Positions 17,901-27,424 of a stretch of DNA of 41,381 nucleotides are shown here, piece by piece. Positions within the stretch are counted from its first letter, which is position 1; each line of letters begins with the position of its first letter. A program made the translations under genes and the position numbers. Source of the DNA: a bacterium (GTDB lineage Bacteria > Sumerlaeota > Sumerlaeia > MVZB01); the NCBI GenBank assembly GCA_021372575.1, contig JAJFUE010000179.1, forward strand, positions 1 to 41,381, read 5' to 3'. The notes under the pieces are model-generated. The model was not told where the DNA came from. It saw nothing but the letters and a program-made list of their open reading frames with translations, and made no database searches.

Positions 17901-18100
17901 CGCTGGCAATCGCCAACGGAGCCGGCGCCGGAGCGCAGAAGGCGATCGGCACGGGCGTGCTCGGCGGCGTCGTGACCTCGACGTTCCTCGTCACGATCTT
18001 CGCGCCGCTGTTCTACGTGCTGATCGAGAAGACGTTCGGCAAAACGAGCCGCGCGAAGGCGGCCGAAGCGGTTGCGGCGGAGTCGCCGGGGGCGAAGTAA
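14927..18100 (+). CDS. RND family efflux transporter, HAE-1 type inner-membrane pump (AcrB-like)
   Basis: 1057 residues, the usual AcrB length. It starts MLSKFFLDRPVFAWVIAI, as in HAE-1 pumps. There are twelve membrane segments in the 1+5+1+5 arrangement and two large periplasmic loops. The proton-relay acidic pair is D408/D409 in AIGLLVDDAIVVVENVER (AcrB D407/D408), and the partner lysine lies in LTTKNAILIVQFAK near 945. GYLFQRMPTSYLPDEDQG marks the second half. It exports amphipathic compounds by proton antiport. It is the third gene of the tetR operon, 12 bp after the adaptor. The outer-membrane factor must be encoded elsewhere. No terminator is seen after the gene. Confidence 0.97.
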   Translation: MLSKFFLDRPVFAWVIAITIMVAGGLAIYKLPVAQYPPIAPPSISIEAFYPGASAETVENTITQIIEQKMTGFDNLLYMSSKSLSSGSSRTELTFAPGTDPDFAWSQVQNKLQLAMASLPDVVQRQGVKVSKSTRNYLIIVGLTTDDGSMSMWDLGDYAQSKVEQVLSRVPGVGEVEIFGGQYAMRVWLDSEKLTKYQMTISDVVGALQSYNVQVSAGQFGAPPAVEGQRLNASIIVQNLLSTPDEFANVPLRINPDGSTVRVKDVGSTELGAERYGFDVRYNGRPTTALAVRQAAGANALETADNIKKTMDDLSRFFPKGMKVIYPYDTTPFVKVAIEEVFKTLFEAIFLVFLVMYLFMGNLRATMIPTIAVPVVLLGTFATLAFFDFSVNMLTMFAMVLAIGLLVDDAIVVVENVERLMVEEGLSPYDATSKSMEQITSALIGIGLVLSAVFGPMAFFPGSTGVIYRQFSVTIVSSMALSVLVALILTPVLCASLLKPVAKGHEPAENSFKLVRPFFIWFDRAFFKVRDVYVDFVGHALAKKLRYMLAFILIVVTMGYLFQRMPTSYLPDEDQGIMFVQATLPTGSTLEQTRAVLDQVQKYLDAHETEMVESVMSIAGSSFAGQAQNAGMAFVKLKDWDLRKRGDLKVGALVGRCMKEFSQIRNAQVFAFPPPSVVELGTANGFDMQLVDRGGLDHQAMINARDQLVELANKDSRLTRVRLNGLNDVPEYRLDVNWEQAGALKLSINSIHNTISAAFGSAYANDFVQNGRVKRVYVQSSQKDRMLPEDINKLYVRNTESKMVPFSAFATGKWTYGPQMLERFNGFPSSNIQGEPVQGRSSGEAMAIMQELTQKLPVGFDSDWQGLSYQERQGGAQAPYLYAFSVLVIFLCLAALYESWPIPISILLALPLGVIGGVIATSLRGYPNDVYFQIGLLTTLGLTTKNAILIVQFAKARVEQGLSLTDATLEAAKLRLRPIIMTSLAFGFGVLPLAIANGAGAGAQKAIGTGVLGGVVTSTFLVTIFAPLFYVLIEKTFGKTSRAKAAEAVAAESPGAK

Positions 18101-18105
18101 AAAGG

Positions 18106-18130
18106 CATGGGTTATAGGTCTTATAGGCCC
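18106..18130. repeat. 9-bp tandem repeat remnant
   Basis: Two to three degenerate units (ATGGGTTATAGGTCTTATAG) directly after the RND pump stop codon, of the same family as 24090-24170. Confidence 0.65.
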
Positions 18131-18298
18131 CATCGCGAGTGACAAATGTCTTTCGGTAATGAGCCCGACTGGAATGGTTTTCGGTTTGGCGATTCGGTGA
18201 TTGGTTCGGTTGCGATTACGATTACTCTGTAACACGTCAAATTGAATGTAAAATGAGCACAAGTATTGGAGAACATGGTCGCATGTCATGGAACGCCC

Positions 18299-18435
18299 AG
18301 CCCCGGCAGGGGCGGCACAACGGAGCGATACAAATGTGTGTCGCCCCTGCCGGGGCTCGGTATGTTCATGGAGACGCTACCCAGGGTTCCGCTTCGCTCC
18401 ACCCTGGGCTAACTTGTATCGCCCCTGCCGGGGCT
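18299..18435. repeat. Dispersed palindromic element with GCCCCTGCCGGGGC modules
   Basis: AGCCCCGGCAGGGGC (18299-18313) is inverted relative to two direct copies of GCCCCTGCCGGGGCT (18343-18357 and 18421-18435). Between the latter is a hairpin, CCCAGGGT (18380-18387) with ACCCTGGG (18401-18408), around a GCTTCGC loop. From memory, similar CCCAGGG...CCCTGGG elements recur intergenically in many genomes, which fits a small non-autonomous repeat. Only this copy is in the window. Confidence 0.8.
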
Positions 18436-18512
18436 CGGGTCTCGGCTGGATTCGCCGGGCAAGAAACAGCCGGACAGTATGCAATAGCTTGGTTCTGGCT
18501 ACGCCAGCTTAG

Positions 18513-18536
18513 GAGCACGAGCACGGGCACGGGGGC
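18513..18536. repeat. Hexanucleotide repeat (GAGCAC)
   Basis: Roughly four units of GAGCAC/GGGCAC sit just downstream of the second DUF2723 gene. A longer array of the same hexamer lies beyond its other end (20434-20485). Confidence 0.7.
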
Positions 18537-18567
18537 GAACCGATAACTTTCGGCAAGCGCTCTAATA

Positions 18568-20268
18568 TTATTTCTTCCTTGTGATGCCGAGTCGGCGGTC
18601 GATCGCGGCGTTCACTTCCGCCTTGCTCAGCGGCGTCAGTTTGGGATTGGGCTCGATCTCGTCCATTTGCGGGAACGCGAGGACATAGTTCATGCGATCG
18701 GGATCCGAGATCGGCAGAGAGATCACGGGTCGGCGGGTGAAGAACTGCTCGAGCGTAGAGAGTTTTGAGAAAACGCAGTACACACGGCGATGGGCGCGGT
18801 GGGCGGGCAGAATGACGCCGTTGATCATGTCGCGGGTGAACTGGAGATCGTTCGCGACGGTGCGGCGGGAGATGTCGAAATGGATCGGCGACGGCGGCTT
18901 GCCGGCCATGTAGGGGTGGTGCCACGGCGCGTAAAACCAATCGATCGGGAAGATGGCGACGTCGGGGCGGCGGTGATGCACGATCTGTTCGTAGAGCAGG
19001 GTGAAGAATGAATCGCCGCCGATGATCACGACGCCTCCGGGCGTGATGCCGCCCAGAATGGCGCGGGCAAAATGCTGGGGCGTGCGGTCGTTTGCGAGGT
19101 TGACGTCGCGGAAATTAAAGCATACCGCGGCCAGCGCCAATGCCGCAGGGACGAATGCGGCCGCGCGGGGCATGCGAACGCGGGATGCAACGAGATCCGC
19201 GCACTCGAGCCAGCCGATGAGCGCGGCGGGCAGCGCAACCAGGAAATAGCCCTGGATGTCGGGGATCGAATAGAACAACGAGTAGGCGAGCGTGGCGGCG
19301 ATCGAGCATAACAAGCCGAAGCCAAACACGGGCCGGCGCAGCGCCAGCCGCACGAGTCCCGCCGAAGCGAGCGCGATGAGGATAGCGCCGATGGAGATTG
19401 CCGCCGTGGGGCCGATGGATTTCGGCAGCCACTCGAGCCCCCACCACTCGAGCCATCGCGAGAAATTATGGCCCATTCCGATTATTTGATGTTGTGCGAA
19501 GTCGGCGTAGCGGCGGGCCGAGAGGAACTTCAGCAGGCCGGCGAAGGAACTCGGGTTACTTTCGTTGAGAATCGGATCGGCCTGCGCCCGGATCAGGAGA
19601 TAAAGGTAAAGCGTGAGCGGGATGACATAGGACGCAAGGGCGATTGCGAATGCGCGACCGCGGCGGGGAGAGCGGAAGATCCCTTGCAGGATGCGGACAC
19701 CGGCGAGCGGATAGACGTCGAGGATCGAGTAATGGTTGGTCGAAGCCAGGCCGAGGGCGTACGCAAGCGCCGCCGTCCGGCGTATCGATTCGGGCTGGCG
19801 CCACGACAGCGCGATGAGGATGGTTGCCATCAGCAGCGTCAGGGGATAGACCTCGGCGAACGTGGCGTGTTCCCATGTGGTTCGCGCGAAGGCCATCATC
19901 AGCGCCACGCCGGCGGCGATGACGATCGTCGAGGATGTTTTCGCTTCGCGGACGGCCGCGACGAGGCGGACCATGAGCGCGGCGGCGGCGGCGAGCATCA
20001 CGGCGCTGTAAAGGGCCATCACGCGGATCGGTTCGAGAAGGCCGCCGAAGAGCCGGATCAGGCCGTGGCTGGTGAGGATATAAAACGGATAGCCGGGTTC
20101 GTGCGGGATGCCGAGGCAGTAGGCGGCGGAGGCGAGCTCGGGGCCATCACCCCACCAAAGCCCCGGCGCGCCGGTCGGGATGTAAAGAATAAGCGCCGCG
20201 ATGAAAACACCGAACGAAGCCAGAGCCGCGCGGGAACGAAATGATGGTGAGTCCGGGCAGAAATCCAT
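18568..20268 (-). CDS. DUF2723 family integral membrane protein, second copy
   Basis: 566 residues, paralogous to the protein at 3776-5539. The same N-terminal signature occurs (LWWGDGPELASAAYCLGI, with D41/E44, then PHEPGYPFY), followed by about ten hydrophobic segments. The soluble C-terminal part has GGVVIIGGDSFFTLLYEQIV and RRPDVAIFPIDWFY, like DUF2723 proteins. A GT-C glycosyltransferase role is inferred from the family. The frame is open to 20388, but ATG 20268 lies just before the first membrane segment and matches the paralogue. The gene stands alone, with hexamer arrays on both sides. The two copies differ clearly in sequence, so the duplication is old or they have different acceptors. 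Confidence 0.87.
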   Translation of the reverse strand: MDFCPDSPSFRSRAALASFGVFIAALILYIPTGAPGLWWGDGPELASAAYCLGIPHEPGYPFYILTSHGLIRLFGGLLEPIRVMALYSAVMLAAAAALMVRLVAAVREAKTSSTIVIAAGVALMMAFARTTWEHATFAEVYPLTLLMATILIALSWRQPESIRRTAALAYALGLASTNHYSILDVYPLAGVRILQGIFRSPRRGRAFAIALASYVIPLTLYLYLLIRAQADPILNESNPSSFAGLLKFLSARRYADFAQHQIIGMGHNFSRWLEWWGLEWLPKSIGPTAAISIGAILIALASAGLVRLALRRPVFGFGLLCSIAATLAYSLFYSIPDIQGYFLVALPAALIGWLECADLVASRVRMPRAAAFVPAALALAAVCFNFRDVNLANDRTPQHFARAILGGITPGGVVIIGGDSFFTLLYEQIVHHRRPDVAIFPIDWFYAPWHHPYMAGKPPSPIHFDISRRTVANDLQFTRDMINGVILPAHRAHRRVYCVFSKLSTLEQFFTRRPVISLPISDPDRMNYVLAFPQMDEIEPNPKLTPLSKAEVNAAIDRRLGITRKK

Positions 20269-20433
20269 TGCGGGATTGTAGCGAACGAGGCGATGAGGGA
20301 AAAGGACCAAAAGGAGCGCAAAGCAATGAGGGATGCGTTCCCGATTTCCACGAATGGACAAGCCGCGTTTGGCAAACGCGGCATTCAATGCAGTAGCCCG
20401 AGCGTGAGCGAGGGGATGGCCATCGCGCGGTTT

Positions 20434-20485
<52 letters not shown>

Positions 20486-20507
20486 TGGGAAACATTCGAC
20501 AAGGGCT

Positions 20508-22301
<1,794 letters not shown>

Positions 22302-22311
22302 GAAAATCTTC

Positions 22312-22380
22312 GTGAATGGTGGATGGTGGATGGTGAATGGTAATTATCTATCCACCATTCACGATTCACGATTCACGATA
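22312..22380. repeat. Heptamer repeats forming a hairpin between ptsH and ptsI
   Basis: GTGAATGGTGGAT (22312-22324) is the exact complement of ATCCACCATTCAC (22350-22362). Both arms are built of 7-bp units (ATGGTGG type on one side, GATTCAC type on the other). A 13-bp stem would form in the intercistronic RNA. Confidence 0.85.
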
Positions 22381-22381
22381 T

Positions 22382-22684
22382 TCAGGTCTCCCCGAAGCCG
22401 CCTTCGACCATTTCCACCAGGGCGGCGACGGCTTCGGCCGATGCATCGCCGTGGGCCTCGATCAGGATCTCGCTGCCCTGCTCGGCTGCGAGCATGATCA
22501 CGCCCATGATGCTCTTGGCGTTGATGGTCTGGCCGTTCTTGGTAAGGGTGACTTCGCAGGTCTCGAACCTGCTGGCCAGCTTTACGAGTTGCGACGCCGG
22601 ACGCAGGTGAAGCCCCAGTCCGTTGCAGATCACAACCCGCGCGCAATGTCCCGTATCCGTATTCTGGACCTTTGAAAGAGTCAT
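22382..22684 (-). CDS. ptsH: HPr, phosphocarrier protein of the PTS
   Basis: 100 residues, with an N-terminal extension of about ten over typical HPr. The phosphorylatable histidine is H26 in GLGLHLRPASQLV. The regulatory serine site is S58 in INAKSIMGVIMLAAEQG, equivalent to Ser46 of Bacillus HPr, so HPr-kinase control is possible. It accepts phosphate from Enzyme I, encoded next in the operon. CAGGAG lies about 13 nt before the ATG, and a perfect TTGACA element is found about 190 nt upstream. Ser46-type HPr without adjacent Enzyme II genes is typical of regulatory PTS branches. Confidence 0.97.
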   Translation of the reverse strand: MTLSKVQNTDTGHCARVVICNGLGLHLRPASQLVKLASRFETCEVTLTKNGQTINAKSIMGVIMLAAEQGSEILIEAHGDASAEAVAALVEMVEGGFGET

Positions 22685-22849
22685 GGCCCTGTTTCAACTC
22701 CTGCCGGTGCCAGCGCGGTAGGCCGCGCCGATTCCATCCGATGCTAAAACTTCAGTCTTCGATTGGCGATGGTTTTTTTCGCCCGTCTGCGGTCTTTTGT
22801 TCCCGGTCCATGCGAGCGGACACTCCGGACCAAGAGACACCTTAGTATA

Positions 22850-22877
22850 ACCATAGCTGATACACCACGGGTGTCAA
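22850..22877 (-). promoter_or_regulatory. Candidate ptsH promoter with an overlapping inverted repeat
   Basis: On the minus strand TTGACA (22872-22877) and TATGGT (22850-22855) are 16 bp apart. The inverted repeat ACACC-ACG-GGTGT (22862-22874) covers the -35 side of the spacer and could be an operator. A TTATACT lies just downstream as an alternative -10, but at too long a spacing. Confidence 0.5.
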
Positions 22878-23102
22878 CCACGATTTTGGGCAATCGGCCG
22901 AAAGCGGGCCGGCACAGCCCGGGAAACATCAAAAACCCATTTATCATTGGGGATTTTTTGATATTCCGCATCGGGATGGCCGTGTATTTACAGGATCTGG
23001 GGAGAAGACATCAACGGGCGTTTGGGGGATGGATCAACGAGAAAGCGGATTTTCAGGGTCAAATTTATTGTCGGGCGGGGCGCATGCGAGTGATATGGTG
23101 AA

Positions 23103-23146
23103 TGGGTCCTATGGGTCCTATGCGTCCTATGCGTCCTATAAGTCCA
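23103..23146. repeat. 9-bp tandem repeat upstream of the M28 gene
   Basis: Units TGGGTCCTA, TGGGTCCTA, TGCGTCCTA and TGCGTCCTA, then degenerating. It ends about 35 bp before the M28 start codon. An open frame through it would read GPMGPMRPM, an artefact of the repeat. Confidence 0.9.
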
Positions 23147-23179
23147 GTAAAGTCCTTGTCCGGTGGAGTGGAGATCGTG

Positions 23180-24085
23180 ATGCGAGTTTTTGCGATCGGC
23201 CTGATCCTGATCATTCAGTGTGCGTCCAGCGCGCGCGGGGGTGGATTTGACGCCGAGCTGGCGGGCCGTTGGATTCGGGAGCAGTGCGCCTATGGGCCGC
23301 GCGTGCCGGGAACGCCGGCGCACGAGAACTGCCGCAAGTGGATCGGCGAGCGGCTGCGCGAGCTCGGCATGACCGTTCAGGAACAGGAATTCGCGACCAG
23401 CCTGCCGCTTACGCGCCAGGCGGCGCGGGCGTGCAACATCTGGGGGCTGCCGTCGAAGGACGGCCCGACCAGCCCGGCGCTGATCATCAGCGCGCATTGG
23501 GACACGCGGCCGTTCGCCGACAGCGATCCGTCGGGGACGAAGCCGCCGATGCTCGGGGCCAACGACGGCGCCGCGGCCGTGGCCATGGCGCTCGGGCTTT
23601 ACAAGGCGCTCGGCGACTCGCCGTTGAAAAAACATATCGTGCTGGCGTTCTGGGACGCCGAGGACGCCGGGATGAGCGGGCCCGACAATGAATGGACGTG
23701 GGCCGTGGGCGCGCGTTATGCCGCCGCGCACAGGCCGGCGTGGATCAAGCGCGTCCGGCTGGGCATCAACATCGACATGCCGGCGGGGTCGGATCTGAGC
23801 CTCAAGCGCGAGATGTTCTCGGAGAAGTCGGCCCCGTGGGCGGTCGATGAGATCTGGCGCATCGGGCACGACCTCGCGCCGAACCGCTTCAGCGACGAGG
23901 CGCTCAGCACGACCGACGACCATCGGCCGTGGATCGACGCGGGCGTGCCATATGTTGATTTGATCGGCTGGCCGTATGCATACTGGCACACGGCGGGCGA
24001 CACGCCCGAGCATTGCGATCCCAAGGCGATGCGCGCGCTGGGCGAGGTGCTGGATTTCTTCATTCGAAATGGCGGGTGGAAATAA
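23180..24085 (+). CDS. M28-family zinc enzyme, glutaminyl-cyclase-like, secreted
   Basis: 301 residues with a signal peptide at 1-18 (VFAIGLILIIQCASSA). The M28 alpha/beta core is present: H106 in SAHWDTRPFADSDP, D129 in GANDGAAAVAMALG, the E161-D162 pair in FWDAEDAG, D200 in GINIDMPAG, and H270 in YWHTAGDT. The ED pair, TTDDHRPW and YVDLIGWPYAYWHT resemble bacterial glutaminyl-peptide cyclotransferases more than M28 aminopeptidases, so N-terminal pyroglutamate formation on exported proteins is the favoured role; peptidase activity is not excluded. ATG 23180 (GGAG 8 nt upstream) is chosen over an in-frame ATG at 23102 that would translate the 9-bp repeat. It is followed by another 9-bp repeat array. 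Confidence 0.87.
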   Translation: MRVFAIGLILIIQCASSARGGGFDAELAGRWIREQCAYGPRVPGTPAHENCRKWIGERLRELGMTVQEQEFATSLPLTRQAARACNIWGLPSKDGPTSPALIISAHWDTRPFADSDPSGTKPPMLGANDGAAAVAMALGLYKALGDSPLKKHIVLAFWDAEDAGMSGPDNEWTWAVGARYAAAHRPAWIKRVRLGINIDMPAGSDLSLKREMFSEKSAPWAVDEIWRIGHDLAPNRFSDEALSTTDDHRPWIDAGVPYVDLIGWPYAYWHTAGDTPEHCDPKAMRALGEVLDFFIRNGGWK

Positions 24086-24089
24086 TTTT

Positions 24090-24170
24090 GATGGGTCTCA
24101 TAGGTCTTATAGGTCGTATAGGTCCTATGAGTCCTATGAGTCCTATGGGGCCTATGGGGCCTATGGGTCA
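24090..24170. repeat. 9-bp tandem repeat array, about nine units
   Basis: The longest array of the family in the window. Units drift gradually from ATGGGTCTC and ATAGGTCTT to ATGAGTCCT and ATGGGGCCT. It lies between the M28 and heparinase genes. Confidence 0.93.
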
Positions 24171-24252
24171 ACCGTAAGAAGCATCCAGCTTGGGCGTTTG
24201 CCTGAATAGTCGACCATTGGCTCCGTTCGAAATTCATCAGGGGTGCACCAAC

Positions 24253-27200
24253 ATGGGCAGGTTTTCGATTGTTGTGGCGTGCGTGATTCTGTTGATCGCG
24301 CAATCGGTCCACGCAGTCGATGCGAACGTGGATCGGCGCGAACAGATCATCCAGACGATCGTTCGCGGCGGCGGGCTGGCGCCCGGGCAGGACCGGAAGC
24401 TTACGACTGCCGAAATCGAGTTCAGGCGGCAAATGGAGAAACGCAAGGACGCGCTTCTTGCGAACCGGCTGGCGATCCAGCACCCCGCGATGCTCGATTC
24501 GCGCGCGAAGGAGATTGCGCTCAAGAACATCGCCCAGGCCGATTGGGCGCGCCGCATGGCGGACGGATGGAAGCGGCAGGCCGACGAACTGGTCGCGCAG
24601 CCCAAGGGCTGGGTCGATTCGATGATTCCCGAGCAGACGCCGTGGTATTCGTTCGGCATGACATGCCCCAACTGCGTCGGCAAGAAGTCGCCGGAAGGCG
24701 CCGGCCTCAGGATGAAATGGGACTGGCGCCACCCGGATTCATACACGTGCGGCTATTGCGGCGAGAAATTCCCGTCCGAGAAATATCCCGAGACGCAGGC
24801 GTTGGTTTGCCCACGGATGGGGCAGACGTTCATGTTTTATATGAACGACAAGGAGCGCGCCAACCCGGACGACCGCAGCGGCAAGCTTGCCTATCACTGG
24901 GTCGGCTCGCCGATGCACGTCAGCTTCACCGGCGCGATCCGCGGCCAGAAGGTGATGTTCATGATCGGAGCGCTGGACAGCCTGGCCTACACGTATTACC
25001 TCACGGGCGACCCGAAGTATGCGGAGCTGACGCGCGACATTTTGCTGCGGCTGGCGCACTCGTATCGCAACTGGCTGTATTACGACTGCCGCTGCACGGT
25101 GGCCGATTGCGACCCGCTTTACGCGGCGTGGCATCCGAAGGAATTGAAGCTGGAGTGGAAGCGCCAGCTCGCGGCCGATGACTTCAAGAACGACACGGCC
25201 GAAAAGGCCGCGTTGATGCAGGAGTATTGGGGCTGCGGGCGCCTCTACCCGGACTGCGACAACACGGGCGTCCTCTTCAATGTCGCGCAGGCCTACGACC
25301 TCACGCTCGACGCGAAGGACAAGGACGGGAATCCGGTGTGGAGCGAGGCGCAAAAACGGGCGGTCGAGCGCGACCTGTTGCTCGAGTGGATTTTCGGGGC
25401 GGAGTATTACGCCGGCGGGATCGACCAGGCGAAGCTCACCAATAATAAAGCGCCCCGTATTTACCATGCGATGGCTTGCGTGGCGCGCGTCATCGGCATT
25501 CCCTCGATGGCGGATACCGCCCTGCGCGGCTACGAGGCGATTCGCGACCAGTCGTTCGGCTACGACGGACTGAGCCATGAAAGCCCGAGCTACACGAACC
25601 AGTATCTGTATCAATTGATCCGAATTCCCGAACGTCTGTATGATTTCGAGTGGCCGGAAAAATTCGCGGAGCGGAGGAAAACCGGCAACCTTTACGAGAA
25701 CGACAGCCGGCTGCGCTTGATGTACCAGTCGTCGCTCTGGGAATTGCAGGGCAACGCGACGGAGCCCCCGCTGTCGGACACGCACGTCGGCGCAACGCTG
25801 AGCCCGATCGTCGTCGAGCAGGGGGCGCGGCGATTCCCCGAACTGTTCGAGGGCTGCATGGGCACGCTCCTGCGGGGCGCCCCGGTCAGCTCGTATTCGC
25901 TGTTCAACGTCGATGCCCGCGAACCCGCGCGCAAGGAACCTCTCGACCCGCCGGAGATCTATTTCCCCGACTGGATGACGGCGATGCTTCGGCATGGGCA
26001 AGGCGACGCCGCGGCCACGCTGGCGATGAGCTTCAGCCGTGAAGGCACGCACCGGCAGCACGACAACCTGGCGCTGTTTTACGCCGACGGCGGCAACACC
26101 ATCCTGGCCGATCAGGGCTACGTGACGGACGCGCCGATTAATAGATGGTTGCAAAGCACGAAAAGCCACAACCTCGTGATCGTCGATGACTCCGAGCAAA
26201 GATTCCACTGGATCTGGGATTCGTACAGCGAGACGCCGCGCAATCCGCGGCTTGAGATGATGTTCACCGGGCCGAAGGTTTCGGCGGTCGAGGCATCGTC
26301 GGAAGTTTACGATCAGTGCAAGGAATACCGGCGACTGGTCGCGATGATCAAGGGGCCCGGCATGCGAACGTTCGCCGTCGATATTTTCAGGGTCCGCGGC
26401 GGCAAAAAACAGGCGTATCAGATTGTGAGCGAACTGGCCGCGAGCGATTCGAAAAACGGACGGCTCGAGTTCGCGGGCGTGACAATGCCGGAGGAAAAAC
26501 CGCTCCCGGATTTCGGCGCGAGCATTGCCAGGGAAGCGATGTTCGGGCTGCGCGACGAGCGCAAGGTGAAATCCCCCGCCAAGCCCTGGCAGGCCACATG
26601 GCGCGACGACAGCGGCGCGTATCGCTTCTGGAACCTCGGCGACGCCGATTTCGTCGCGGCTTACAACGGCCCCGGCCAGGAAACGCCGGCGCCCGGTCGG
26701 CGCTCCCGGTTTCTTAATGTAATCCGCGAGGGCAGCGATCTCACGAGCACGTTTTTTGGACTGCACGAGCCGGGCGGCAAGAACGCCGACTGGATCATCA
26801 GGAAAGCGCAGCGCCTGAAAACGCCGAAAGCCGCGGGCCCCAATGCCATCGCGCTTCTCATCGATACCGCATGGGGTCAATACCTCGTGCTCAACGAATT
26901 CGCGAATGAGGCGAAGATCAAGGGCGTCAGCTTCCATGGCAAGTTCGGAGTCTGGTGCAAGGATGCCGGCGGCAAGGAATGGGTCGTCGCCTGCGGCGCA
27001 TCGACATGCCAGGCCGGCAAGCTCGGCTTTTCCGGCAAGGCCCCCGCGTGGATCGACGAGGCCACGACAAACACTTCGGTAAAGGAACTCAAGCCCTCGC
27101 ACGCGCGGCCGGCCGACTGGCAGGACGCGCCGGCGGGCTGGCAGGGATACGTGCTGCTCAACGACGGCAAAAGCGACACGGGATTCCCGGTCACGCGGAC

Positions 27201-27291
27201 CGACGCCGAAAATATCCGCGTGGAAAAGTTCCCGCTGCCGAAAAAAGCCGGGACATTTAAACTGATGGCGCTGAGGGTGGACGAAAAATAG
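24253..27291 (+). CDS. Secreted heparinase II/III-type polysaccharide lyase
   Basis: 1012 residues. A signal peptide occupies 1-21 (FSIVVACVILLIAQSVHA). A four-cysteine, zinc-ribbon-like insert follows: C138-x2-C141 (CPNC) and C166-x2-C169 (CGYC). The alpha/alpha toroid spans about 200-560 (ALDSLAYTYYLTGDPKYAEL, GCGRLYPDCDN, YDGLSHESPSYTNQYLYQ). The beta-sheet part begins near 590 with the family motif HRQHDNLALFYADGGNTILA (H603) and DQGYV. Such enzymes cleave uronate-containing polysaccharides by beta-elimination. The length exceeds that of classical heparinase II because of the N-terminal and C-terminal regions. ATG 24253 is chosen because the signal peptide follows at once. A KDG-kinase-like gene at the window end would suit uronate breakdown, but the two are not linked in an operon. 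Confidence 0.85.
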   Translation: MGRFSIVVACVILLIAQSVHAVDANVDRREQIIQTIVRGGGLAPGQDRKLTTAEIEFRRQMEKRKDALLANRLAIQHPAMLDSRAKEIALKNIAQADWARRMADGWKRQADELVAQPKGWVDSMIPEQTPWYSFGMTCPNCVGKKSPEGAGLRMKWDWRHPDSYTCGYCGEKFPSEKYPETQALVCPRMGQTFMFYMNDKERANPDDRSGKLAYHWVGSPMHVSFTGAIRGQKVMFMIGALDSLAYTYYLTGDPKYAELTRDILLRLAHSYRNWLYYDCRCTVADCDPLYAAWHPKELKLEWKRQLAADDFKNDTAEKAALMQEYWGCGRLYPDCDNTGVLFNVAQAYDLTLDAKDKDGNPVWSEAQKRAVERDLLLEWIFGAEYYAGGIDQAKLTNNKAPRIYHAMACVARVIGIPSMADTALRGYEAIRDQSFGYDGLSHESPSYTNQYLYQLIRIPERLYDFEWPEKFAERRKTGNLYENDSRLRLMYQSSLWELQGNATEPPLSDTHVGATLSPIVVEQGARRFPELFEGCMGTLLRGAPVSSYSLFNVDAREPARKEPLDPPEIYFPDWMTAMLRHGQGDAAATLAMSFSREGTHRQHDNLALFYADGGNTILADQGYVTDAPINRWLQSTKSHNLVIVDDSEQRFHWIWDSYSETPRNPRLEMMFTGPKVSAVEASSEVYDQCKEYRRLVAMIKGPGMRTFAVDIFRVRGGKKQAYQIVSELAASDSKNGRLEFAGVTMPEEKPLPDFGASIAREAMFGLRDERKVKSPAKPWQATWRDDSGAYRFWNLGDADFVAAYNGPGQETPAPGRRSRFLNVIREGSDLTSTFFGLHEPGGKNADWIIRKAQRLKTPKAAGPNAIALLIDTAWGQYLVLNEFANEAKIKGVSFHGKFGVWCKDAGGKEWVVACGASTCQAGKLGFSGKAPAWIDEATTNTSVKELKPSHARPADWQDAPAGWQGYVLLNDGKSDTGFPVTRTDAENIRVEKFPLPKKAGTFKLMALRVDEK

Positions 27292-27293
27292 AA

Positions 27294-27335
27294 GCGATGA
27301 GCGATGAGAGATGAAAGATGAGAGATGAAAGATGA
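27294..27335. repeat. Heptamer tandem repeat (GAGATGA type)
   Basis: Six consecutive 7-mers: GCGATGA, GCGATGA, GAGATGA, AAGATGA, GAGATGA and AAGATGA. It begins two bases after the heparinase stop codon. Confidence 0.9.
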
Positions 27336-27338
27336 AAT

Positions 27339-27373
27339 GGCCGGCGAGGTGTTGATGAACTCGCCGGCCGTTT
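27339..27373 (+). terminator. Probable terminator of the heparinase gene
   Basis: A perfect 10-bp stem, GGCCGGCGAG (27339-27348) with CTCGCCGGCC (27360-27369), has an 11-nt loop. The following tract (GTTTGG) is poor in T, so termination efficiency is uncertain. Confidence 0.6.
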
Positions 27374-27424
27374 GGTTCTGGTGTCGTGTCTCACGCTGAT
27401 TGCAGATTATCATTGTCGGAAGTG

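Larger units (their letters stand above)
18101..18567. other. Repeat-filled intergenic region between the RND pump and the second DUF2723 gene
   Basis: 467 bp without a credible gene. It holds a 9-bp repeat remnant (18106-18130), two CGATTA units (18213-18224), a dispersed palindromic element (18299-18435) and GAGCAC hexamers (18513-18536). Short open frames over the palindromic element are side effects of the repeat. Confidence 0.8.
22685..23179. other. Intergenic region between ptsH and the M28 enzyme
   Basis: 495 bp between divergent genes. It contains the probable ptsH promoter with an inverted repeat (22850-22877) and a 9-bp tandem repeat (23103-23146) just before the M28 gene. Short frames crossing it have no recognisable product. 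Confidence 0.7.

Noticed and set aside
18288-18512. Short plus-strand frames over the palindromic repeat
   Set aside because: The peptide simply translates the repeat modules; such frames are common artefacts of dispersed repeats.
22744-22971. 75-codon minus-strand frame upstream of ptsH
   Set aside because: It covers the probable ptsH promoter and has no recognisable domain.
24090-24170. Considered as a CRISPR array
   Set aside because: The period is 9 bp without spacers, and no cas genes are present.
24739-27102. 787-codon frame antisense to the heparinase gene
   Set aside because: Shadow frame; the plus-strand protein has a signal peptide and clear family motifs.
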